From Candidatus Methylobacter titanis (GTDB lineage Bacteria; Pseudomonadota; Gammaproteobacteria; Methylococcales; Methylomonadaceae), in NCBI GenBank assembly GCA_029946125.1, contig JAQSDX010000019.1, positions 1-57,915 on the forward strand: a DNA stretch of 57,915 bases. Direction: 5' to 3'. Position numbers and translations under genes: made by a program. Each line of letters starts with the position of its first letter. The stretch's first letter is position 1. Shown here piece by piece: positions 1-8,633 of this stretch. Under the pieces are notes generated by a model. It was given only the letters and a program-made list of their open reading frames with translations. It did no database searches and had not been told where the DNA came from.

Positions 1-303
1 CTGGCTAATTAAGTCCAAGTCCATTTGTTATTTACCGATGGGTTTATGAAGCTTTAAGGTTCATGTTAAAAATTGCCTTTATTTTATCAGGGTTTTAAAT
101 TGGGAATTGCTGACGCTATCGATAGTGAGCGTGAAATTAGTATCGTTATGGTACTATCGTCAAATTTTAAACAGTAGCATCTTGCTGTCTTGCTATTTGA
201 CAACAGCAACCTACAAAACCGTTCCTTCATTTAGGCTTATTAGAAACACTGGCATGGCGACGGAACTCCAGATTGATTACACGTTTTCTATGAAACATAT
301 CTT
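1..303. other. upstream region without a convincing gene
   Basis: No supported coding region is seen. A 70-codon frame at 107-319 overlaps the start of the next gene and has no recognisable protein features. The stretch is AT-rich and presumably carries the promoter of the GGDEF/EAL gene at 304; I see no confident -35/-10 pair. Confidence 0.5.
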
Positions 304-1956
304 ATGTCAAAGGAAGTAGCGCAATTTTTGGGCAATAGCGCACAGTTATCGTCGCTCGGCTTTGCAGTCATTACTGCAAGCGGAGTCATTACCCATACCA
401 ACTCCGCATTCTGTGAAATGCTGGCCATCTCCGCTCCTGATGCTATAGTGGAGCGTTCGCTGGTGGAACACGTTGCTTCGCGTTTTTACTCGACCAGTGC
501 CGATTTATCCCAAGCACTTAAGAGCCCCGATTTTTCGTCCATCGAATTGCACCTGGAACATGATTCAAAACCCTTGACATTGCAAATCGCCTCGGGCGAT
601 AGCGGTTTGCGTATGCTGGTCGCAGTTCAGCTGCCGAAACCGGCGGTTGACTCCGCATACTTCAATACCCTTTCGCACCGTGACCCCTTAACCGGACTCG
701 GTAACCGCATGTTGCTAGACGAAGCCATCGCAAGCTGGCAACCAAGAGACCCAGAGGTTTTATCGCTGGCAGTGATCATGATCGACCTTGACCGCTTTAA
801 GACCGTTAACGATACCTTGGGTCACGGCGCTGGCGATACCTTATTGAAATTAGTGGCCAAGCGTATCCAGTCCGCCACCCGCGACCAGGACACGGTGGTT
901 CGGATGGGCGGCGACGAGTTCGTGGTGCTGCACACAATAGGCTTGCAACCCAGCGGCGCGGAATCAGTAGCCAAGCGGATCGTCGAACTTATGAGTCGTC
1001 CATTCCTCATTGATGGTCAGCAGGTGAACATAGGCGCAAGTGTCGGTATAGCGGCGCTCAATCACGGTACTGCTAATATAACTGATCTGCTGAAGCACGC
1101 CGACCTTGCGCTCTATGAAGCTAAGGCAGCCGGTCGAGGCATCGTTAAATTTTTTGAACCGGCACTTGCCCTGCAAGCCATGGAGCGGCGCAATCTCGAA
1201 ATCGATCTGCGCCGCGCATTAGCGCTCAAAGAATTCATATTACTGTATCAACCGCAAGTCAATATGACTGACGGTACCTTAGAAGGCTTCGAAGCACTGA
1301 TTCGCTGGCAGAGTCCAACGCGGGGATTGGTGTCGCCGACAGACTTCATACCGTTAGCCGAAGAGACCGGCGAAATACATGCCATCGGCGAGTGGACCTT
1401 GCGTATGGCCTGCAAGGAAGCGATGAACTGGGATGGCCGCTTTTCGGTGGCGGTAAACGTATCGCCGATCCAGTTCGAAAGCGAAAGAATCGTCGACGTT
1501 GTGCGCAATGCTCTTGCAAGCACTGGACTTCCGCCTGAACGACTTGAGCTCGAAATCACTGAGGGCGTATTGATGAAGGACTTTGACAACGCCCTAAAGC
1601 AACTCTGGGCGCTCAAATCTCTCGGTGTCGGGATTGCAATGGACGATTTCGGCACCGGCTATTCATCACTTAGCTACCTGAACAGTTTCCCTTTCTCCAA
1701 GATCAAAATCGACCAGTCGTTTGTGCGCGGAGAAAGCTCTCCGAAGTCGCGTGCGCTGGTACAGGCAATCATTAGCTTGGGTGCAAACCTTGACATGAAG
1801 ACGATCGCCGAAGGTGTGGAGACTAAAGAGCAATTTGATCAGCTGGCTGCTGGCGGATGCTTGGCGGCACAGGGTTATCTTATCAGCCGTCCCATTTCCA
1901 CTATGGCGATTGCGGAGTTTATTTCCAATCTCAAAAACCAAAAGAAGCTAAGTTAA
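304..1956 (+). CDS. diguanylate cyclase/phosphodiesterase (PAS-like, GGDEF, EAL)
   Basis: This 550-aa cytoplasmic protein should make and/or degrade the second messenger c-di-GMP. Residues about 12-110 look like a divergent PAS sensor. The GGDEF domain follows (about 120-285), with an intact GGDEF at 202-206 and an RxxD product-inhibition site at 193-196 placed five residues before it. The EAL domain (about 290-545) has E330-A-L, N385, the E417/E420 region, the DDFGTG metal-binding motif at 447-452, K468, E503 and QGY at 523-525. Both active sites therefore look competent, which is notable because many such hybrids have lost one. No membrane segments are seen. A BLUF photoreceptor gene starts 12 bases downstream, so the two are probably one transcript and light may control this enzyme through protein contact. 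Which activity dominates cannot be read from the sequence. Confidence 0.93.
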   Translation: MSKEVAQFLGNSAQLSSLGFAVITASGVITHTNSAFCEMLAISAPDAIVERSLVEHVASRFYSTSADLSQALKSPDFSSIELHLEHDSKPLTLQIASGDSGLRMLVAVQLPKPAVDSAYFNTLSHRDPLTGLGNRMLLDEAIASWQPRDPEVLSLAVIMIDLDRFKTVNDTLGHGAGDTLLKLVAKRIQSATRDQDTVVRMGGDEFVVLHTIGLQPSGAESVAKRIVELMSRPFLIDGQQVNIGASVGIAALNHGTANITDLLKHADLALYEAKAAGRGIVKFFEPALALQAMERRNLEIDLRRALALKEFILLYQPQVNMTDGTLEGFEALIRWQSPTRGLVSPTDFIPLAEETGEIHAIGEWTLRMACKEAMNWDGRFSVAVNVSPIQFESERIVDVVRNALASTGLPPERLELEITEGVLMKDFDNALKQLWALKSLGVGIAMDDFGTGYSSLSYLNSFPFSKIKIDQSFVRGESSPKSRALVQAIISLGANLDMKTIAEGVETKEQFDQLAAGGCLAAQGYLISRPISTMAIAEFISNLKNQKKLS

Positions 1957-1968
1957 GAGGCGTCAACT

Positions 1969-2412
1969 ATGAATAAACTACTTTACCGACTGGTGTACAT
2001 TAGTCGCAATGAAATTGCTGGTGATGACGAAACGGTTCGCCGCGAAATTGAACAAATTTTGGCGACTTCCCGCGTAAAAAATCCAGTTGCACACATTTCG
2101 GGAGCACTCATGTTCAATGCTGGCTGCTTCGCCCAGGTTCTGGAAGGGTCGCATGATGAAATTGTGAATAGTTTCGAGCGCATCCAATGCGACCCAAGAC
2201 ATTCGCATGTCGTTGTACTCACATTCGAGACAATGGCGGAGCGCAGATTTTCCAATTGGTCTATGGCTTATCTCGGTACGGATTCCAAAGCGTCGGCCAA
2301 GTTTGGAGACATTATGCAACAATCCGGTTTTAATGCCGTGTTGCTGAAAGGCGATCGCATCTTCGACTTGCTCAATGAGCACCTGCTAGAAGCTGAATCA
2401 ACCGTATTTTAA
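1969..2412 (+). CDS. BLUF-domain blue-light photoreceptor
   Basis: This 147-aa protein is a single BLUF domain (about 4-97) with a short helical tail (about 98-147). The residues that define flavin photochemistry are present: Tyr10 in the first strand, Asn38 in the SRxxN helix motif, Gln56 in the FxQxLEG strand, and Trp97 and Met99 in the FxxWSM strand. BLUF proteins bind FAD and signal by rearranging hydrogen bonds around Tyr/Gln after blue light. Short stand-alone BLUF proteins such as PixD and PapB act by binding partner proteins. The gene begins 12 bases after the GGDEF/EAL gene, so that enzyme is the obvious partner. This would be analogous to the PapB-PapA (BLUF-EAL) pair; the partnership itself is inference. 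Confidence 0.92.
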   Translation: MNKLLYRLVYISRNEIAGDDETVRREIEQILATSRVKNPVAHISGALMFNAGCFAQVLEGSHDEIVNSFERIQCDPRHSHVVVLTFETMAERRFSNWSMAYLGTDSKASAKFGDIMQQSGFNAVLLKGDRIFDLLNEHLLEAESTVF

Positions 2413-2856
2413 ATGTTAGCCTGGAAAAAGTCGGGCTTGCCAGACATGCGCGTGAGCTTAGGAGAGGGTGCGAAATTAGTCAGTTAATGTCAGATTTACT
2501 GTTCCAGACCCTGATCCGGCCGCGTTTATTCTTTGATCCATTGGTTTTTATGCTTCTTGGTTACGCATCAGCTTCCGGCTACTGATGATCCTGATATACC
2601 CGGCAACTCCGCTGTCTATTCCTGCTGTATTTAATAGCCCAATCTGGTATCTTGCCTCTTGGCTTGGCTGTTTATAATGTCTGATCTTGGGTCGGATTTA
2701 AAAAAAGCGTGAAACCGGATCAGCTAACCTGTTCCTTTTACGTTAATTGTCGATTGCACTTAGGCGTTGAATCTAAGCAATATGGGGTGCCTAATGACAA
2801 TCCATTTTGCAGAAAATAGGACCGTTACATTTTTTTGTTCATCATAGGGTTTTCTC
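2413..2856. other. 444-bp intergenic region upstream of nifJ
   Basis: No coding frame or RNA gene is supported here. The position implies a terminator for the BLUF transcript and a promoter for nifJ. A possible weak -35-like TTGCAC lies at 2754-2759 with CAATAT at 2778-2783, but this is not convincing. No clear hairpin plus T-run is visible. Confidence 0.4.
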
Positions 2857-5800
2857 ATGAAAAATCAGCAAACACTTACCATCGATGGAAATCAGGCTGC
2901 CGCGACGGTAGCCCATAAGCTCAACGAAGTCATCGCGATTTACCCGATAACGCCGTCATCCAATATGGGCGAATGGGCCGATGAATGGTCGTCTCGCGGA
3001 CAGGTCAATTTATGGGGGACGGTGCCGCAAGTGACCGAAATGCAAAGCGAGGCCGGTGCAGCCGGAGCTATCCACGGCGCATTGCAGGCCGGATCGATGG
3101 CGACCACGTTTACCGCCTCCCAGGGCTTGCTGCTGATGCTGCCCAATATGTACAAAATTGCCGGGGAGCTGACGCCGACGGTATTCCATATCGCCGCACG
3201 TTCGCTGGCTTGTCAGGGCTTGTCGATTTTCGGCGACCATAGCGATGTGATGTCGGCGCGAATGACCGGTTTCGGCATGCTGTGTTCCAACTCGCCGCAG
3301 GAAGTCATGGACTTTGCGCTGATCGCCCATGCCGCAGCGTTGGAAGGTCGGATTCCGCTGATGCATTTTTTCGACGGATTCAGGACCTCGCACGAAATCG
3401 CCAAGATTAGTCTGCTGGATGACGATGTGATGCGGGCCATGATTAACGAAGAGTGGGTCGTGGCGCACCGAAGCCGGGCTTTATCGCCCGATAACCCGGT
3501 GCTGCGCGGCACGGCCCAGAATCCCGATGTGTATTTTCAGGCCAGGGAATCGGTCAATGCCTATTATCAGGCGATGCCGGGAATCGTGCAGAATGCAATG
3601 GATCGTTTTGCCAAGCTGACTGGTCGCTGTTATCGCTTGTTTGAGTATCTGGGTTCACCGGACGCCGAGCGCGTTATCGTGATGATGGGTTCGGGCGCGG
3701 AGGCCGTCGAGGAGACGCTGGATTATCTTAACCGTCAGGGCGAATCGGTCGGCCTGCTTAAAGTGCGTTTATACCGGCCCTTCGATGCCGCCAGCCTGCT
3801 TGCGGCGCTGCCTTCGGCCTGCCGCAAAATCGCGGTTCTGGACCGCACCAAAGAGCCGGGCGCGGATGGCGAGCCGCTGTATAAGGACGTGCTTGGCGCG
3901 CTGGCCCAGGATTTTATCGGCGGCGCGGCTAAGTTTTCGGTGTTGCCGAAAGTGGTTGGCGGCCGTTACGGCCTGTCTTCCAAGGAATTCACGCCCGGCA
4001 TGATCAAGGCGATTTTCGATGAATTGAAACAGGCGCACCCGAAAAATAATTTCACCATCGGCATCCACGACGATGTCACGCATACCAGCCTGGATTGGGA
4101 TGCAGGTTATCGCACCGACGCACAGGCCGAAACTTTTCAGGCCATGTTTTACGGCTTGGGTAGCGACGGCACGGTCAGTGCCAATAAAAACACCATTAAA
4201 ATTATCGGCGAAGCGACCGATTTGAACGCCCAGGGTTATTTCGTTTACGACTCGAAAAAATCCGGCGCGATTACCGTCTCGCATTTGCGCTTCGGCCCCA
4301 AGCCGATACGCTCCACTTACCTGATTGCCGAAAACGATGCCAACTTCATCGGTTGCCATCAGACGATTTTCCTGGAGCGCTACGACATGCTCGCCAATGC
4401 GGCGGAAAACGCGGTATTTTTGCTGAACTCGCCGGAGTCGGCGGAGCAGGTTTGGGCGTCGCTCCCCGCCAAAATGCAGCGGCAGATGATAGCCAAAAAA
4501 ATCCGCTTTTATGTGATCGACGGTTATGAAGTGGCCGAAAAAAGCGGCATGGGCAAACGCATCAATACCATTATGCAGACCTGCTTCTTCGCCATATCCG
4601 GCGTGTTGCCCCAAGAGCAGGCGGTTACCGCAATTAAACACGCGGTCGAAAAAACCTATGGTAAAAAAGGTCGCCATATTGTCGAACTGAATTTCAAAGC
4701 CATCGATGAAACGCTGGCTTGTTTGCATGCCGTGCCGCTGCCGACACAGGTCAGCAGCCAATTCGACATTCAATCCACGATCAGCGATGCCGCGCCCGAT
4801 TTTGTCAAACGGGTGACCGGCGAAATTATTGCCGGGAGAGGCGATGCGTTGCCGGTCAGCGCGATGCCGATTGACGGCACCTTTCCAACCGGTACCGCAG
4901 CTTATGAAAAACGCAATTTGGCGTTGGAAATTCCGGTCTGGGAAACCGATTTGTGTACCCAATGCGGCAAATGCGTCATGGTTTGTCCTCATTCGGTCAT
5001 TCGCAGCAAAATTTTCCCGACCGAGGTCGTGGCAAATGCGCCTCCTACCTTCAAACATGTGCCGATGTTGGGCAAGGATTTTCCGGCCGGTTTGGAAATC
5101 AGCTATCAGGTTGCGCCGGAAGATTGTACCGGCTGTACGCTGTGCGTCGATATTTGCCCGATCCGGGATAAATCCAACGCCAGCCGTAAAGCAGTCAATA
5201 TGCAGCCGCAACCGCCGCTACGCGAAACCGAGCGCGACAATTGGGATTTCTTTTTGGCTATCCCCGAATACGATCGCAGGCTTTTGAAAACCAACACTAT
5301 CAAAGGTTCGATGGTATTGCAGCCGCTGTTCGAGTTTTCCGGCGCTTGCGTGGGTTGCGGCGAGACGCCGTACATAAAACTGGCGTCGCAATTGTTCGGC
5401 GACCGCATGGTGGTTGCCAATGCGACCGGGTGTTCCTCGATTTACGGCGGCAATTTGCCGACTACGCCGTGGACTAAAAACCCGGAAGGTCGCGGGCCTG
5501 CATGGAGCAACTCCTTGTTTGAGGACAATGCGGAATTCGGTTTGGGCATGCGGATCGCTCTTGATAAGCAAAACGAATATGCCAAGGAGTTGCTGTCCTC
5601 ATTGCGCGATCAATTAGGCGGAGAATTAGTCGATGCAATACTGAACGCAGACCAGTCCGATGAAGCCGGGATTTACGAACAACGCGAGCGGGTTGGCGTG
5701 CTTAAGCAACGCTTGCAATTGTTAACCGATCAAGCCGCTCAAACACTGCTCCAGTTAGCCGACAACCTGTGCAAAAAAAGCGTCTGGATTATCGGCGGCG

Positions 5801-6495
5801 ACGGCTGGGCTTACGATATTGGTTTCGGCGGCGTCGATCATGTCCTGGCCAGCGGGCGCAATGTCAACATTCTGGTTCTGGACACCGAGGTTTATTCCAA
5901 TACCGGAGGGCAAACCTCCAAATCGACACCGTTAGGCGCAGTGGCAAAATTCTCCGCAGGCGGCAAAGCCACGGCTAAAAAAGACTTGGCATTGCTGGCG
6001 ATGGATTACAGCAATGTCTATGTCGCCCATGTCGCTTATGCCGGTAAAGATACCCAAACCCTGAATGCGTTTTTGGAAGCGGAAGCCCACGACGGCCCGT
6101 CCATTATCATCGCTTACGCGCCTTGCATCGCGCACGGCGTGGATCTGTCCAACAATCACCGGCAGCAAAATCTGGCGGTGAAAAGCGGGCATTGGCCATT
6201 GTTCCGATTCGATCCCGGCAAAATAAAACAGGGCAAGAACCCGATGCACCTGGATTCTGCGGAACCGTCGATTCCTTACCGCGATTTCGTCAAAACTGAA
6301 ACCCGTTTCAGCATGTTGTGGCAAACCCATCCTGAAGACGCGGAGCGTTTTCTGGAACAGGCGCAGCAGGATGTTAAAAACCGTTATCACTATTACAAAC
6401 AACTGTCTGAGCTGGCCTGGAACGAATCGACCAGCGTTTCAGCGGTGAAAGCCCAACTCAAGAGCGAAACTGCCAAGGAGACCGACAATGGTTGA
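2857..6495 (+). CDS. nifJ: pyruvate:ferredoxin (flavodoxin) oxidoreductase
   Basis: This 1212-aa single-chain enzyme oxidises pyruvate with CoA to acetyl-CoA and CO2 and passes electrons to ferredoxin or flavodoxin; length matches the NifJ/PFOR family (about 1170-1200). Domain order is typical: N-terminal TPP-pyrimidine domain (about 1-250, with the YPITPSS signature), transketolase-C-like and gamma domains, then a ferredoxin insert. That insert has two CxxCxxCxxxCP clusters starting at C700 and C757. The C-terminal TPP-phosphate domain has a proximal-cluster CVGC at 831-834, a TGCSS segment and a GGDGW/GG/NTGGQ cofactor region. It overlaps the next gene by 8 bases, so the pair is cotranscribed. 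Possible roles are supplying reductant to nitrogenase or micro-oxic pyruvate metabolism; no nif genes lie nearby. Confidence 0.97.
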   Translation: MKNQQTLTIDGNQAAATVAHKLNEVIAIYPITPSSNMGEWADEWSSRGQVNLWGTVPQVTEMQSEAGAAGAIHGALQAGSMATTFTASQGLLLMLPNMYKIAGELTPTVFHIAARSLACQGLSIFGDHSDVMSARMTGFGMLCSNSPQEVMDFALIAHAAALEGRIPLMHFFDGFRTSHEIAKISLLDDDVMRAMINEEWVVAHRSRALSPDNPVLRGTAQNPDVYFQARESVNAYYQAMPGIVQNAMDRFAKLTGRCYRLFEYLGSPDAERVIVMMGSGAEAVEETLDYLNRQGESVGLLKVRLYRPFDAASLLAALPSACRKIAVLDRTKEPGADGEPLYKDVLGALAQDFIGGAAKFSVLPKVVGGRYGLSSKEFTPGMIKAIFDELKQAHPKNNFTIGIHDDVTHTSLDWDAGYRTDAQAETFQAMFYGLGSDGTVSANKNTIKIIGEATDLNAQGYFVYDSKKSGAITVSHLRFGPKPIRSTYLIAENDANFIGCHQTIFLERYDMLANAAENAVFLLNSPESAEQVWASLPAKMQRQMIAKKIRFYVIDGYEVAEKSGMGKRINTIMQTCFFAISGVLPQEQAVTAIKHAVEKTYGKKGRHIVELNFKAIDETLACLHAVPLPTQVSSQFDIQSTISDAAPDFVKRVTGEIIAGRGDALPVSAMPIDGTFPTGTAAYEKRNLALEIPVWETDLCTQCGKCVMVCPHSVIRSKIFPTEVVANAPPTFKHVPMLGKDFPAGLEISYQVAPEDCTGCTLCVDICPIRDKSNASRKAVNMQPQPPLRETERDNWDFFLAIPEYDRRLLKTNTIKGSMVLQPLFEFSGACVGCGETPYIKLASQLFGDRMVVANATGCSSIYGGNLPTTPWTKNPEGRGPAWSNSLFEDNAEFGLGMRIALDKQNEYAKELLSSLRDQLGGELVDAILNADQSDEAGIYEQRERVGVLKQRLQLLTDQAAQTLLQLADNLCKKSVWIIGGDGWAYDIGFGGVDHVLASGRNVNILVLDTEVYSNTGGQTSKSTPLGAVAKFSAGGKATAKKDLALLAMDYSNVYVAHVAYAGKDTQTLNAFLEAEAHDGPSIIIAYAPCIAHGVDLSNNHRQQNLAVKSGHWPLFRFDPGKIKQGKNPMHLDSAEPSIPYRDFVKTETRFSMLWQTHPEDAERFLEQAQQDVKNRYHYYKQLSELAWNESTSVSAVKAQLKSETAKETDNG

Positions 6496-7501
6496 TTTAA
6501 CGACTGATTATTTAGGCTTGAAACTGGCTAATCCTTTGGTGCCGTCAGCGTCGCCGTTGAGCAGGGATGTAGACAGCGCGCGCAGACTGGAAGACGCAGG
6601 CGCATCGGCGTTGGTGATGTATTCGCTGTTCGAGGAAAAAATCGACGCCGAAGCGCAGCAAATGGAGCGATTTTTTTATCAGCAGGCCATAGGCCATGGC
6701 GAAGCGGACTCGTTTCATCCGGTGCCGGATAACATCCAGACTTATCAGGAACAGTACCTGGAGCATCTGCAACAGCTCAAGTCTGCGCTGGCGATTCCGG
6801 TCATCGCCAGTTTGAACGGTACTTCCCTGGGCGGCTGGGTCGAGTACGGCAAGCAATTGCAACAGGCGGGTGCCGACGCACTGGAGCTGAATATTTATCA
6901 TCTGGCCGCCAATAGCGATGAAAGCGGCGACGCGGTCGAACAACGTTACCTGGATATATTGCAGGAATTGAAAGGCCAAGTCAGTGTGCCGATTGTGATG
7001 AAGCTTTCTTCGCAGTTCAGTTCGCCGATCCATTTCGCCAAACGCCTGGAAGCCGCAGGAGCCGACGGCATCGCGTTATTCAACCGTTTTTACCAGCCCG
7101 ATATTGACCTGGAAACGCTGGAAGTGGTGCCGAAGCTGGAGCTGTCATCCTCGGCGGAAGCGTTATTGCGCATACGCTGGACGGCGTTGCTGTATGGACG
7201 AACCAAGCTGTCGCTTGCGGTAACCGGCGGCTTTCACCAAACACCCGATGTGTTGAAAGCGCTATTGGCCGGAGCCGACGTGGTGCATCTTTGCAGCGTC
7301 TTGCTAAAGCACGGCACAGGCCGTTTAAGAGAAATCCTGGCTGAAATGGAACAATGGCTGGCCGAGCATGAATACGAGTCGGTTAATCAACTAAAAGGCA
7401 GCGTCAGCCAGCAACATGCGATTGATCCCAGCGCTTATGAACGTGCCAATTACGTGCAGGTGTTGGATAGCTATTCTTCTCCGGCAGGGGTGTTGAGGTA
7501 G
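6488..7501 (+). CDS. dihydroorotate dehydrogenase-like flavoprotein
   Basis: This 337-aa protein has a class-1 dihydroorotate dehydrogenase/PreA-type TIM barrel. It starts with the family-like DLTTDYLGLKLANPLVPSAS-type opening. It carries an N-G-T-S segment, an A-D-A-L-E-L-N strand, an I-V-M-K-L-S strand whose Lys would contact FMN, and late Gly-rich turns (TGG, AGAD) that hold the FMN phosphate. It starts inside the last codons of nifJ (8-base overlap), so it is translationally coupled to it. This linkage suggests it accepts or donates electrons in the PFOR pathway instead of serving pyrimidine synthesis, but substrate and partner are unknown. The canonical PyrD catalytic neighbourhood cannot be confirmed by eye. 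Confidence 0.88.
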   Translation: MVDLTTDYLGLKLANPLVPSASPLSRDVDSARRLEDAGASALVMYSLFEEKIDAEAQQMERFFYQQAIGHGEADSFHPVPDNIQTYQEQYLEHLQQLKSALAIPVIASLNGTSLGGWVEYGKQLQQAGADALELNIYHLAANSDESGDAVEQRYLDILQELKGQVSVPIVMKLSSQFSSPIHFAKRLEAAGADGIALFNRFYQPDIDLETLEVVPKLELSSSAEALLRIRWTALLYGRTKLSLAVTGGFHQTPDVLKALLAGADVVHLCSVLLKHGTGRLREILAEMEQWLAEHEYESVNQLKGSVSQQHAIDPSAYERANYVQVLDSYSSPAGVLR

Positions 7502-7620
7502 TTTTTGTTGCTCGATTCTCGTTCTGCGTGGGAATGCAGTCAAGGCGCGCTGCGCCGCGAGTCGCGAATAGCGTCTTGCGTATACGGGACGCAGCGCGTC
7601 ACTGCCATTAAGTGCGCTAG

Positions 7621-7724
7621 TTCCCAAGCTCCAAGCTTGGGAATTCAGTGCGGGAAGCTCCAGCTTCCCGTCTCACGAAGCTGGAGCTTCGTCAACTGGG
7701 TTCCCAAGCTGGAACTTGGGAACC
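7621..7724. repeat. cluster of four perfect stem-loops (REP-like)
   Basis: Four consecutive perfect inverted repeats are visible: 7621-7630 with 7634-7643 (TTCCCAAGCT arms), 7651-7659 with 7662-7670 (CGGGAAGCT arms), 7675-7682 with 7685-7692 (ACGAAGCT arms), and 7699-7708 with 7715-7724 (GGTTCCCAAG arms). They share the AAGCT core and look like a family of repetitive extragenic palindromes. The preceding 7505-7620 stretch is also palindrome-rich around GACGCAGCGCGTC. They sit between nifJ/DHOD and a truncated gene and probably mark a recombination-prone junction. Confidence 0.85.
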
Positions 7725-7743
7725 AGCGCAAACACGCACTTAG

Positions 7744-8406
7744 GATTTTGGTCTTGACAATGGGGAGTACCTTAATGTTAAAGTGATTGTGTGGGATCAC
7801 AATCGCCACCGCTTGTTTGAACGAGCCAAGGTTGTTTTTGATGATCCGAAAGCCGCTTACTATGTCTGGGGCGTCGGTTTCCACTGGTATTGCGGGGACC
7901 ACTTCGACAACGTGCAACTGACTCATGACGCCTATCCCGACAAACACCTTATTTTTACAGAGGGTTGTCAGGAAGGCGGGCCGCATCTCGGTTCGTGGGA
8001 TACCGGAGAGCGTTATGCCCACTCGATCATAAACGATCTTAACCGCTGGACCGAGGCATGGGTGGACTGGAACATGGTTCTCGATGAAACGGGCGGCCCC
8101 AACCATGTAAACAACTTCTGTAGCGCGCCGATTATTGCCGATACCCAAGCCGGAGAAATACTCTACCAAAGCTCTTATTACTATATTGGTCATTTTTCCC
8201 GATTCATCCGGCCGGGAGCTCGCCGGGTGGCCTGCGCCAAAACCCTGGACAGCCTTGAAGCAAGCGCATTTTTGAATGTTGATGGGACTGTGGCCGTAGT
8301 GGTTTTGAACCGCACCGGGCAGGCGATTGACTTCGTGCTAAAGAGCCAGGGATTACAGGCTAAAACCTCAATACCGGCTTGGGGGATCAAGACTTTTGTT
8401 TTTTAG
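7744..8406 (+). pseudogene. 5'-truncated GH30 glycosidase (glucosylceramidase-like) fragment
   Basis: The frame from 7744 (after a stop at 7741-7743) to the stop at 8404-8406 encodes the C-terminal half of a family-30 glycoside hydrolase. It contains the WDHN segment, the WGVGFHWY barrel strand, the TEGCQEG strand whose Glu is the family's catalytic nucleophile, the SIINDLNRWTEAWVDWN strand and the C-terminal beta domain ending near GIKTFVF. The N-terminal roughly 250 residues, including signal peptide and the acid/base Glu (NEP motif), are missing. A GTG at 7783 could start a 207-aa product, but it would lack half the barrel, so I call it a remnant. The break lies about 20 bases after the REP-like cluster, consistent with a deletion or recombination there. 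Confidence 0.85.
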
Positions 8407-8633
8407 TAACGGCTATCAAAATGAGTCCAGTAGGATCGGGCAAGCTGTTTATGCCCGACATTTGCATACATAAAATGTCGGCTAACGAAAAGCTGTTGTC
8501 CGACTTACGGGGCTGCCCGCCCGCAAGGCTATATTTAAAACAAAAAGTTAGTCAGTCAAAATTTACACGCAAAAAAAAGTAGCAAGTTATAATCTAACCT
8601 TCTGAAAGTATCTTTTTATAGAGTGCAGCCGCT
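8407..8633. other. junction between GH30 remnant and R-M island
   Basis: Non-coding. It holds an 8-bp inverted repeat (CGACATTT at 8456-8463, AAATGTCG at 8473-8480) that could form a hairpin after the GH30 remnant. Base composition becomes AT-rich here and stays so through the restriction-modification genes. Confidence 0.4.

Noticed and set aside
107-319. 70-codon plus-strand frame overlapping the GGDEF/EAL start
   Set aside because: It has no ribosome-binding site or domain pattern, and its end overlaps the well-supported gene at 304.
3769-5211. 480-codon minus-strand open frame inside nifJ
   Set aside because: It is antisense to conserved iron-sulfur and domain coding in nifJ and its composition (Arg/His-rich) is typical of a shadow frame.
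7505-7786. 93-codon frame across the repeat cluster
   Set aside because: It is composed of stem-loop repeats and has no protein signature.
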